Shown here one piece after another: positions 6,952 to 13,253 of a DNA stretch of 17,856 bases. The stretch is from Paludibacter sp. (GTDB lineage Bacteria; Bacteroidota; Bacteroidia; Bacteroidales; Paludibacteraceae): assembly GCA_028705705.1 (NCBI GenBank), contig JAQWCZ010000006.1:1-17856 (forward strand). Direction: 5' to 3'. How positions within the stretch are numbered: position 1 is the first letter of the stretch; each line of letters begins with the position of its first letter. The translations under genes and the position numbers were made by a program. The notes beneath the pieces were generated by a model. That model was not told the origin of the DNA. It saw nothing but the letters and a program-made list of their open reading frames with translations, and did no database searches.

Positions 6952-7893
6952 TTATTTTGTGAACATCACTACTTTGATTAGCTTATTTTCTTTCTTAAGT
7001 TCTCCAACTATATTGTCCAATACTCCGTTAATGAAAATACCGCTTTTATCTGTACTGTAATTCTTGGCTATTTCAATGTATTCATTCAAGGTAACATTAA
7101 CCGGAATTGTAGGAAAATCCATCAACTCCGACAAAGCTACCTCCATAATCAAAATATCCATGAATGCAATGCGGTCGAGCTCCCAATTTTGTGTATGTTT
7201 ATCAATTATATCCCTATATGTATTTCCGTTTTTAATGACTCCATGCAATAATTTCCGGGCAAATTCTGCATCTTCTTCATCTTTAAACATGGGCATCAAT
7301 GTCTGTTTAGTACCCGATTCCAGTTCAAAACGCTTGATCGTTTTAATAATAAAACTGACCACTATTTCTATGTCATCAGTCCAGAAAATATTCTGATCTT
7401 CAATTGAATTATCCAAACTTTCATTTTGTAAAATTACCCGCTTGAATATCTTACGCCAGACTTCTTTATCATCCTGATATTCAACTTTATCAAGAGTCAT
7501 ATATTCCTGATAAAAATCACATTCAATAATCTCATCATACAATTCTTTGATTATTTCGGAATGATTCACCCAAGATAATTTATGCTGTGTTAAATAATTG
7601 ACAAATTGAATATTAGCTCTAAGCTGAGCCACAAATGAATTATCAATAAAACGGGTATTGGGATTGATATCTTCAGGTGAAGGTCTTAATTTATTTTTTT
7701 TTGATTCAATTCGGGAGGCAGCGTACCCGGTAATTTGAATGATAAGATTGAGTAAGTGATAATAAAGATCATAAGTTTTTTCGATACTGTGAAAAAGCTC
7801 TTTTTCGACCATAAGCGTTGTTTTGCCTTCGCCCTTATAGAATGCATACAAGATTTGAATAATCTTGATTCGCAGCAATATTCTGTTTATCAT
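6952..7893 (-). CDS. nusB: Transcription antitermination factor NusB, long Bacteroidota form
   Basis: NusB binds boxA RNA with NusE (S10) and supports antitermination at rRNA operons. The family-defining all-helical domain is at the C-terminal third: residues about 200–305, with DRIAFMDILIMEVALSEL and PVNVTLNEYIEIAKNY, then DKSGIFINGVLDNI. At 313 residues it is about twice the length of the E. coli protein because of an N-terminal helical extension of about 180 residues. Such extension is usual in Bacteroidota NusB and has no assigned role. It is the first gene of the leftward operon, with a -7 element 30 bases upstream of the ATG at 7893. The plus-strand gene beyond it is divergent. Confidence 0.92.
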   Translation of the reverse strand: MINRILLRIKIIQILYAFYKGEGKTTLMVEKELFHSIEKTYDLYYHLLNLIIQITGYAASRIESKKNKLRPSPEDINPNTRFIDNSFVAQLRANIQFVNYLTQHKLSWVNHSEIIKELYDEIIECDFYQEYMTLDKVEYQDDKEVWRKIFKRVILQNESLDNSIEDQNIFWTDDIEIVVSFIIKTIKRFELESGTKQTLMPMFKDEEDAEFARKLLHGVIKNGNTYRDIIDKHTQNWELDRIAFMDILIMEVALSELMDFPTIPVNVTLNEYIEIAKNYSTDKSGIFINGVLDNIVGELKKENKLIKVVMFTK

Positions 7894-7923
7894 ATAATAA
7901 TGTGAACGTTTTCAAATTTCGGA

Positions 7924-7931
7924 CAAAGATA
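7924..7931 (-). promoter_or_regulatory. Probable nusB operon promoter (-7 TATCTTTG)
   Basis: TATCTTTG on the minus strand is a full match to TAnnTTTG and lies 30 bases before the nusB ATG, in the divergent 171-bp region shared with the PUR-like gene. The sequence 20 bases further upstream is not a clear TTTG, so only the -7 half is well supported. I see no convincing promoter for the plus-strand gene in the same space. Confidence 0.55.
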
Positions 7932-8064
7932 CTGCTTTTTAGATAAAAATATAACCATTTACTTGTTAATTTCAAAAAAAATACAGAAATTTGGAGTCAA
8001 AAGGTCAAAACAACTTCACACATATTTAAGACCTTAATAATAAACAATTTAGAAGATATTCGTT

Positions 8065-8469
8065 ATGGAAGTCGAGAAAAGAAAAATTGAACTGGAGAAA
8101 AAAGACAACGAAATCATTTATTCTAAATCCATCAAAGCAGGGAAAAGAATTTATTATCTTGACGTTAAGAAAAGCAGAAATGATGATTTGTTTTTAGCCA
8201 TTACAGAAAGCAAGAAAAAGATTAATGGATTTGATCAGGATGCACAGGTAACATACGAAAAACACAAGATATTCTTATACAAAGAAGATTTCAATAAATT
8301 TGTTGAAGGATTGGAAGATGTAATAGGATTTATCAAAAAAGAACAAGGAGAAGCTGTTCCCCGTGAATATCCATCAACTGAAGATACCAACCCATCCGAA
8401 TCTTCCTCAGACGAAACAGCAGAAGAACCTGAGGCCAAAAAAAGCTTTTTCGATAAATTTAAATTCTAA
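8065..8469 (+). CDS. PUR-alpha-like nucleic-acid-binding protein (DUF3276)
   Basis: A 134-residue protein of the PUR family (DUF3276), the bacterial relatives of eukaryotic Pur-alpha, which bind single-stranded DNA and RNA. The PUR fold spans about residues 8–105. It has the strand pattern EIIYSKSIKAGKRIYYLDVK, then DLFLAITESKK and TYEKHKIFLYKEDFNKFVEGL. This is followed by a disordered acidic Ser/Thr/Glu-rich linker (about 108–124) and a basic-aromatic tail (KKSFFDKFKF). It probably acts in the cytosol on nucleic acid, but its target in these bacteria is not known. It begins the plus-strand pair with the threonine aldolase, which starts six bases after its stop. The tail resembles a separate binding peptide, which is inference. 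Confidence 0.85.
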   Translation: MEVEKRKIELEKKDNEIIYSKSIKAGKRIYYLDVKKSRNDDLFLAITESKKKINGFDQDAQVTYEKHKIFLYKEDFNKFVEGLEDVIGFIKKEQGEAVPREYPSTEDTNPSESSSDETAEEPEAKKSFFDKFKF

Positions 8470-8475
8470 TCTTGC

Positions 8476-9507
8476 ATGAAAGCTTTTGCAAGCGACAATT
8501 ACTCAGGTATTCATCCGGAAATACTTGATGCAATACAACACGCCAACAACTCTCATGAGATTTCTTATGGAGCCGACAGCTTTACAAATCGAGCCAATCA
8601 ATTATTTGAATCCTTATTTGGACCGGTAAAAGTATTATATGCATTTAATGGCACAGGCGCCAATGTAATCGCGCTGAAATGTTGTACGCTACCCTTTCAC
8701 TCCATCGTTTGTACTGATTCTGCTCATATTCACGTGGATGAATGTGGCGCTCCTACACAAAGCACAGGTTGTACGCTGATACCCCTGCCTTCGCATGACG
8801 GAAAACTAACTCCTGAATTGATTCGTCCGCTCTTAAAAACCAAAGGAAACGTTCATCATAATCAACCTAAAGTCATTTCAATTAGTCAGAGTACTGAATT
8901 AGGTACTGTTTATTCACTTCAGGAACTCAAATTCCTGTGCGATTTTGCCCATACCAATGACATGTATGTACACCTTGATGGGGCCAGAATATCAAACGCG
9001 GTTGCAGCACTGGAAGTTAATTTTAAAACAGCTACGGTTGATTGTGGCATCGACATCATGAGTTTCGGGGGAACTAAAAACGGATTGATGATAGGTGAAG
9101 CCGTACTGATTTTCAATGCTGAACTCAAAAAAAATGCTGAGTTCTATCAAAAGCAGTCAGCTCAGCTTTTTTCTAAAAACCGATTCATCGCGGCACAATT
9201 TATCGCGCTATTAAGTAATGATTTATGGTTTAGAATGGCTTTTCATGCCAACCAGATGGCTCATTTACTGGCATCTGAAATTTCCTTCATTCCGGAAATA
9301 AAAATTACCCGTCCGGTTGATGCCAATGCTGTTTTTGCGATCATTCCAGAAAAAGCTATCGAACCATTGCAAAAAATATATCCCTTTTACATTTGGGATG
9401 AAAACACGATGGAACTTCGGTGGATGTGTTCTTTCGACACAACTACCGAAGATATTATGAATTTTGTGTCAGCACTAAAACATATAATTGACCCATCTCG
9501 TACCTGA
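8476..9507 (+). CDS. ltaE: Low-specificity threonine aldolase
   Basis: A 343-residue PLP enzyme of fold type I that cleaves L-threonine or L-allo-threonine to glycine and acetaldehyde. Seen: the family N-terminus FASDNYSGIHPEILDAI, the YGADSFTNRANQLFESLFG segment, FNGTGANVIAL (cofactor phosphate loop), the stacking-residue region DSAHIHVDECGAP, VHLDGARISNA with Asp168, and the PLP lysine Lys201 in MSFGGTKNGLM. Length is normal for the family. It starts six bases after the PUR-like gene and is probably co-transcribed with it. Its last 53 bases overlap the 3' end of the convergent NfeD gene. Stereo-specificity cannot be read from the sequence, and other beta-eliminating lyases share much of the fold. 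Confidence 0.9.
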   Translation: MKAFASDNYSGIHPEILDAIQHANNSHEISYGADSFTNRANQLFESLFGPVKVLYAFNGTGANVIALKCCTLPFHSIVCTDSAHIHVDECGAPTQSTGCTLIPLPSHDGKLTPELIRPLLKTKGNVHHNQPKVISISQSTELGTVYSLQELKFLCDFAHTNDMYVHLDGARISNAVAALEVNFKTATVDCGIDIMSFGGTKNGLMIGEAVLIFNAELKKNAEFYQKQSAQLFSKNRFIAAQFIALLSNDLWFRMAFHANQMAHLLASEISFIPEIKITRPVDANAVFAIIPEKAIEPLQKIYPFYIWDENTMELRWMCSFDTTTEDIMNFVSALKHIIDPSRT

Positions 9508-10852
9508 TCACTTCAACAGCGGTGTCTTTGGGAATAAACCCACTTTCAGAAACAGCATCATATACAACCCCATCGATCGTAACTTTGCCAGAGGGACGTA
9601 AATCAGTTCTGGTTTTGCCCTGTTTTCCAACTAGCGCTTTGTTTTCCATAGGTACAGCCACGTAACCGGCTTCTTTTTCGAGATAGGTATTGAGGGCAAT
9701 ATTTCTTAACAATCCCTTTGTGCCAATCTTAGCGCTCAGGTACAAAACCAACGCGAATCCAAACGATATACCGGCTGTTACAGTAAGCAATGCCTTACCA
9801 ATTTCTCCGGATTCTACCGGCTCAAAATTAAAATTGACATTTTCGAGTAAACTTAAAGTCAATCCAGCAATAACCAGGACTATTCCTGAAATACCAGCAA
9901 TACCAAATCCAGGTATGACAAATATCTCGATGACTAATAATATTAAACCAATGATAAATAACAGTATTTCCCAATTAGCTGCCAGACCTTCAATATATAA
10001 AGGAGCAAAATACAGCAAAGCTGCTGTGATGGCAACTACAAGCGGGAATCCGATACCGGGCGTTTGCAGTTCAAAATAAATTCCACCGATAATCAACATG
10101 ATTAAGATACCCTGTAAAACGGAATTCATCAGAAATCCTTTGATATTATCCAACATAGTGGGTCTAAACGTAACCAGTTCATAGGACTCAATTTGCAGGT
10201 TTTTGGTTATCAATTCATTCACACTTGCTGCAACACCATCGCAATAACCATATTTTTGTGCTTCAAGCGTTGTAAAGGTGAGTGTTTTACCGGAATCAAT
10301 CAGGTTTGGAATAACAGTTCTTTCATCCACCATGGCTTCAGCAATCAATGGGTCTCTTTTCCATTTGATGATGGTATCATTTCTTTGAATGATGGTATCA
10401 TGCCCGTGTGCCTCTGCTGTGGCACGCATGGTAGCCCGCATATACGACTGATACTTATCAGGCATCTGTTCTCCGGTTTGGTTGACAACAGTCGCAGCGC
10501 CAAAACTAGCACCTGGTCGCATGAAAATTTTATCACAGGCTATAGAAATCAATGCACCAGCAGATGCAGCGTTGTTATCTATAAAAACATAAACCGGGGT
10601 TTTGGCATTTAATATTTTGGTACGGATAGAGTCGGCATAGACCACTTCACCTCCGTAGGTATTTATATGAATCAAAATGGCATCCGCATTTTTTTTCCTG
10701 GCTTCATCAAATCCTTTTTGAGTGTATAACCAGGTTGTACTTCCTATGTCTTTCTTGATATCAATTTTATAAATTAGTTTTTCAGCAGCTTTTAAGCTGT
10801 TCAACGAACTTAGAACAATTATAAATAAAATCGATATGGATATTTTTCTCAT
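9455..10852 (-). CDS. NfeD-type membrane-bound ClpP-class serine protease
   Basis: A long-form NfeD (465 residues from the start chosen). In order: a signal peptide (MRKISISILFIIVLSS), a ClpP/crotonase-fold protease domain, about four to five transmembrane helices (FLMNSVLQGILIMLIIGGIYF, and IEILLF-type helices to LSLLENV), another helix near ISFGFALVLYL, and a C-terminal OB-fold NfeD domain (VGKQGKTRTDLRPSGKV onward). From this start the nucleophile in NNAASAGA is Ser97 and the likely general-base lysine in MPDKYQSYMR is Lys133, as in the archaeal 1510-N proteases. Such proteins usually cleave or associate with stomatin-like partners; none is adjacent. I prefer ATG 10852 to the upstream ATG at 10885, because a -7 promoter element lies between them and the signal peptide then begins correctly. 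Confidence 0.88.
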   Translation of the reverse strand: MRKISISILFIIVLSSLNSLKAAEKLIYKIDIKKDIGSTTWLYTQKGFDEARKKNADAILIHINTYGGEVVYADSIRTKILNAKTPVYVFIDNNAASAGALISIACDKIFMRPGASFGAATVVNQTGEQMPDKYQSYMRATMRATAEAHGHDTIIQRNDTIIKWKRDPLIAEAMVDERTVIPNLIDSGKTLTFTTLEAQKYGYCDGVAASVNELITKNLQIESYELVTFRPTMLDNIKGFLMNSVLQGILIMLIIGGIYFELQTPGIGFPLVVAITAALLYFAPLYIEGLAANWEILLFIIGLILLVIEIFVIPGFGIAGISGIVLVIAGLTLSLLENVNFNFEPVESGEIGKALLTVTAGISFGFALVLYLSAKIGTKGLLRNIALNTYLEKEAGYVAVPMENKALVGKQGKTRTDLRPSGKVTIDGVVYDAVSESGFIPKDTAVEVIRYEMGQLYVLVLTQNS

Positions 10853-10870
10853 TGTGCAAAATATTTTGTT

Positions 10871-10878
10871 CAAATATA
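10871..10878 (-). promoter_or_regulatory. -7 element TATATTTG that fixes the NfeD start
   Basis: TATATTTG on the minus strand matches TAnnTTTG and lies 18 bases before the ATG at 10852. It is downstream of the alternative ATG at 10885, so a transcript from it could only use the later start. No clean -33 TTTG is seen at the expected distance. Confidence 0.5.
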
Positions 10879-10901
10879 CTAACATTTCAAAAATAAATTT
10901 T

Positions 10902-10909
10902 TATATTTG
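10902..10909 (+). promoter_or_regulatory. Possible -7 element TATATTTG facing the ECF sigma gene
   Basis: A second TATATTTG, on the plus strand, sits back to back with the NfeD element in the 190–223 bp divergent region. A transcript from it would have an untranslated leader of about 160 bases before the sigma factor start at 11076, including the hairpin at 11015–11038. No matching -33 TTTG is seen at normal spacing. Confidence 0.35.
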
Positions 10910-11014
10910 TAGCGAAAATATTATTAAAAAATTTTCGAAAGAGCTCTTTATTTCGCATCATTCAGTATAGACAACTGACAATCAATTACTTGCTTTTGTG
11001 AGGAAGTTTTTTCA

Positions 11015-11038
11015 TAATATGGAGTTGAACCCATATTA
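11015..11038. repeat. 8-bp inverted repeat in the leader of the ECF sigma gene
   Basis: TAATATGG and CCATATTA form a perfect 8-bp stem with an 8-base loop, 38 bases before the sigma factor ATG. It has no T-run and is not an intrinsic terminator. It could be an operator or an RNA hairpin. The rest of the 10886–11075 space is AT-rich with nothing else I recognise. Confidence 0.45.
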
Positions 11039-11075
11039 GGTTCTGTTAAGTTATTCACACATAAAACTACAGAAA

Positions 11076-11582
11076 ATGAAAAATGTACACATTGAAAATG
11101 AGCTGGTAGCATTACAAAGCAACATGAGGAATTTTGCCTTTTCACTCACATTAAATCGTGAAGAAGCAGAAGATTTATTGCAAGATACTACCTTAAAAGT
11201 ATTGGATAATCAGGAAAAATTTACTGATAATGTCAATTTTAAAGGATGGGTGCTCACCATCATGAAGAATATCTTCATCAACAATTACCGTAAAATTGTG
11301 CGTAACCAGACTGTAATTGACAAAACTGAAGATTTGCACCACCTGAATTTACCGCAGAATTCCGGATTTGAAAGTCCTGAAAGCTCTTATTCGGCAGGAG
11401 AAATCAGGAACAGCATCAATTCATTTGCCGACGAATACAGAATTCCGTTTTCCATGCACGTTCAGGGATTCAAATATGAAGAAATTGCTGAAAAAATGAA
11501 ATTGCCGATTGGCACCGTTAAAAGCCGTATTTTTCTGGCTCGAAAGCGTCTTCAGGAACAATTAAAAGACTACCGTTATTAA
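11076..11582 (+). CDS. ECF-type RNA polymerase sigma factor
   Basis: A 168-residue group 4 sigma factor. Sigma-2 covers about residues 8–75, with the core-binding helix NREEAEDLLQDTTLKVL and the -10-recognition segment NFKGWVLTIMKNIFINNYRK. A linker of about 40 residues follows. Sigma-4 covers about 112–165, with the helix-turn-helix KYEEIAEKMKLPIGTVKSRIFLARKRL. No anti-sigma gene follows; instead a strong intrinsic terminator begins 13 bases after the stop, so it is monocistronic. Its control must therefore be transcriptional, act through a distant anti-sigma factor, or not involve one. Related stand-alone ECF sigmas are common in Bacteroidota. Its regulon cannot be inferred from the window. 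Confidence 0.92.
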   Translation: MKNVHIENELVALQSNMRNFAFSLTLNREEAEDLLQDTTLKVLDNQEKFTDNVNFKGWVLTIMKNIFINNYRKIVRNQTVIDKTEDLHHLNLPQNSGFESPESSYSAGEIRNSINSFADEYRIPFSMHVQGFKYEEIAEKMKLPIGTVKSRIFLARKRLQEQLKDYRY

Positions 11583-11594
11583 GTAATAAGAGGT

Positions 11595-11629
11595 AAAGAG
11601 CCGGAGAAATTATCTTCGGCTCTTTTTTT
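11595..11629 (+). terminator. Intrinsic terminator after the ECF sigma gene
   Basis: A 9-bp perfect stem (AAAGAGCCG / CGGCTCTTT) with a 13-base loop is followed immediately by further T residues on the plus strand. It begins 13 bases after the TAA of the sigma factor gene. Confidence 0.9.
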
Positions 11630-11682
11630 GATTTATCAACCACATTAGTCACATGAGTTAACATAAGGAGCACAATGAACAA

Positions 11683-11718
11683 TTGAACTCTTAAATTTTA
11701 AACCATTAAACTCTTAAA
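11683..11718. repeat. Direct repeat of TTRAACTCTTAAA upstream of the HPPK-like gene
   Basis: TTGAACTCTTAAA (11683–11695) and TTAAACTCTTAAA (11706–11718) are near-identical 13-mers, 23 bases apart. Between and around them are further 7–8-base words of the same kind (TTAAATTT, TAAACCAT, TGAACAAT). It ends eight bases before the ATG of the downstream gene. No function is apparent. Confidence 0.55.
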
Positions 11719-11726
11719 CATATTGT

Positions 11727-12119
11727 ATGAACGAAGGCATCATCATGTTGGGAAGCAATCTGAACCCGGAAGTAAACATCACCAGGGCAAAAGAAAGGAT
11801 CAATGATAAATATGAAATTATTGATGAGAGTACTGTATTGATCACTTTACCCAGAAATAAAAAATATAAAAATCATTTTTATAATCAGGCAATTAAAATT
11901 CTGTCTGATGAATACTTTGAAGATTCTGTGCGATTTTTCAAACAAATTGAACAAGACCTGGGCAGAACACCGGAAGGAAAATTAAACGGTATCGTTCCTA
12001 TTGATATAGATTTTGTATTCTGGAATGAAACAGCCATGCGGGATGACTATGAGAAATGGGATTTTGTAAAAATATGTATTGATCAAATCAAAGATAAACC
12101 TTCGACGAGCTTGTTGTAA
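11727..12119 (+). CDS. Short HPPK (FolK)-like protein lacking catalytic arginines and the C-terminal region
   Basis: A 130-residue protein that resembles 6-hydroxymethyl-7,8-dihydropterin pyrophosphokinase. Seen: the N-terminal GSNLNPEVNITRA, the YNQA motif (Asn53), KQIEQDLGR (Glu75, Arg80), and the metal-binding PIDIDFVFW with Asp93 and Asp95 in the place of the family's DLD. By hand alignment to E. coli HPPK the segment from LGR to the aspartates is the same length, but the positions of the catalytic Arg82 and Arg92 hold Pro82 and Val90-equivalent residues. The family's C-terminal block (PHPR...ERAFVL) is missing, giving 130 rather than about 160 residues. It may be a degenerate or repurposed paralogue rather than the folate enzyme. 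No other folate gene is nearby. Its stop lies one base from the convergent gmk stop. Confidence 0.7.
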   Translation: MNEGIIMLGSNLNPEVNITRAKERINDKYEIIDESTVLITLPRNKKYKNHFYNQAIKILSDEYFEDSVRFFKQIEQDLGRTPEGKLNGIVPIDIDFVFWNETAMRDDYEKWDFVKICIDQIKDKPSTSLL

Positions 12120-12120
12120 G

Positions 12121-12693
12121 CTAATTTATATTACCCAGAAAATCACTAATTACCTTTTCTGCCTCTTTTTTGGCCGTTTCGAGATCGTCATTCACGATGG
12201 TTACATCAAAATGTGGAGCAAAAGACAGTTCATATTCCGCTTTTGCAATGCGTAAATCAATCATTTCAGGTGAATCTGTTCCTCTGTCGGTTAGTCTTTT
12301 TCGCAACTCATCAATTCCCGGAGGTGCGATGAAAATAAGCAAGGCCTGATCTCCGTATTGTTTTTTAATGTTTAATCCACCCACAACATCCACATCAAAA
12401 ACGATATTGCTGCTTTTCTTTCCAATTCGCTCAATTTCGCTGCGTAAAGTCCCATAATAAGTATCTTTGTAAACTTCCTCATATTCAATAAATTCATTGG
12501 CAGCTATTCTGCGGCGAAATTCATCGGGTGACAAAAAGTAATATTCGACGCCATCTTGTTCATTACCACGGGGAGGTCGACTGGTAGCTGATATCGAAAA
12601 CTCAATATCGAAACCAGCCTTTAACAGGTAATTCACGATGGTACTCTTTCCTGAACCGGAAGGTGCTGAGAAGATGATTAGTTTGGCGGCCAT
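12121..12693 (-). CDS. gmk: Guanylate kinase
   Basis: A 190-residue enzyme that phosphorylates GMP to GDP with ATP, an essential step of GTP and dGTP synthesis. The P-loop APSGSGKST is at residues 10–18. GMP-binding elements follow: SATSRPPRGNEQDGVEYYFLS with the SRPPR arginines, and EFIEYEEVYKDTYYGTL. Then come the VFDVDVVGGLNIKK segment and the lid/arginine region around IAPPGIDELRKRLTDRGTD. Length and motifs are typical. It lies downstream of rnpB on the same strand, separated by a long hairpin-forming repeat. Its stop is one base from that of the convergent HPPK-like gene, so there is no room for a terminator between them. Confidence 0.96.
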   Translation of the reverse strand: MAAKLIIFSAPSGSGKSTIVNYLLKAGFDIEFSISATSRPPRGNEQDGVEYYFLSPDEFRRRIAANEFIEYEEVYKDTYYGTLRSEIERIGKKSSNIVFDVDVVGGLNIKKQYGDQALLIFIAPPGIDELRKRLTDRGTDSPEMIDLRIAKAEYELSFAPHFDVTIVNDDLETAKKEAEKVISDFLGNIN

Positions 12694-12700
12694 TTAATTT

Positions 12701-12761
12701 AGTTGATAGTGGTTAGTGATTAGTGGTTATGATTTTAATTAACCACTAACCACTATCAACT
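12701..12761. repeat. Long inverted repeat built of tandem heptamers, between gmk and rnpB
   Basis: The 18-base arms AGTTGATAGTGGTTAGTG (12701–12718) and CACTAACCACTATCAACT (12744–12761) are perfectly complementary. Each side is itself a run of heptamers: AGTTGAT, AGTGGTT, AGTGATT, AGTGGTT on the left; AACCACT, AACCACT, ATCAACT, AACCATT on the right. An alternative 10-bp pairing (12720–12729 with 12740–12749) is possible. It is 8 bases before the gmk start codon and 16 bases beyond the end of the RNase P RNA. There is no T-run directly after it on either strand. Confidence 0.8.
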
Positions 12762-12776
12762 AACCATTAATAAAAA

Positions 12777-13125
12777 CAGCACTCCTATAAGCCGGGTTTT
12801 GTGCCTTGCAAGCAAGGTGTTTGTCATTTATCTGGGACTGTTGTCACCAACAGCCTCAAGCAATCTACCCCCCGACATCGGACGGGCCGTCCTACATGCG
12901 CCGGTATACATGATCTTGCAACCCATAGGATGTACGGCTGCCTGTGTTACCACAAGTACCGGTGAGCTCTTACCTCGCCTTTTCACCCTTTCTCCGGCAA
13001 ACCGAAGCGGTTATTTTCTGTTACACTACCCTGCCCTCGCGAACAGCTTCCCGTTAGGAAGTATGGTGCCCTGTGTTGCCCGGACTTTCCTCTTTACCAA
13101 AAGCAAAGCGACAAACCGGAGTACT
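12777..13125 (-). ncRNA. rnpB: RNase P RNA, bacterial class A type
   Basis: The catalytic RNA that matures tRNA 5' ends. Seen on the minus strand: the near-universal GAGGAAAGTCCGGGC (13092–13078), the GGGTGAAAAGGCGAGGTAAG and AGCTCACCGG region of P15/P16, and the terminal ACAAAACCCGGCTTAT segment. The two ends pair as helix P1: AGTACTCC at 13125–13118 with GGAGTGCT at 12785–12778, eight pairs including one G·U. The ends given are those of P1; the primary transcript starts a few bases earlier. A good promoter lies just upstream (13139–13170) and a short T-rich run just downstream. The large plus-strand open frame across this region is spurious. Confidence 0.95.
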
Positions 13126-13138
13126 GATAATTTTTTTA

Positions 13139-13170
13139 CAAAGATAGTATTTTGCATATAATACAGCAAT
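13139..13170 (-). promoter_or_regulatory. rnpB promoter (ATTG – 20 bp – TATCTTTG)
   Basis: On the minus strand TATCTTTG (13146–13139) matches TAnnTTTG fully. ATTG (13170–13167) matches three of four -33 bases at a 20-base spacing. The element ends 13 bases before P1 of the RNase P RNA, as expected for its promoter. Confidence 0.75.
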
Positions 13171-13201
13171 AGTAAATCTCAAGAAAGTATACAATCTTTT
13201 G

Positions 13202-13232
13202 TTTGTAATTCGAATTAAAAGCATTTATTTTG
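13202..13232 (+). promoter_or_regulatory. Promoter of the FMN-binding protein gene (TTTG – 19 bp – TTATTTTG)
   Basis: On the plus strand a perfect -33 TTTG (13202–13205) is followed after 19 bases by TTATTTTG (13225–13232), one mismatch from TAnnTTTG. It lies 21 bases before the ATG at 13254. It is divergent from the rnpB promoter about 35 bases away. Confidence 0.65.
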
Positions 13233-13253
13233 TGCTCTAAAATATAAAATATT

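Noticed and set aside
10853..10885. Upstream ATG extending the NfeD protein by 11 residues
   Set aside because: A -7 promoter element lies between this ATG and the next one, and the extension spoils an otherwise normal signal peptide.
11021..11046. GTTGAACCC-like stretch suggesting a tRNA T-arm
   Set aside because: There is no GTTCRANYC loop, acceptor stem or anticodon arm around it; it is the loop of a short hairpin.
10948..11145. 65-codon minus-strand open frame in the sigma-factor leader
   Set aside because: It overlaps the start of the sigma factor in antisense, has no family resemblance and no start-site signals.
12799..13161. 120-codon plus-strand open frame
   Set aside because: It lies across the RNase P RNA gene, whose conserved segments and P1 pairing explain the sequence.
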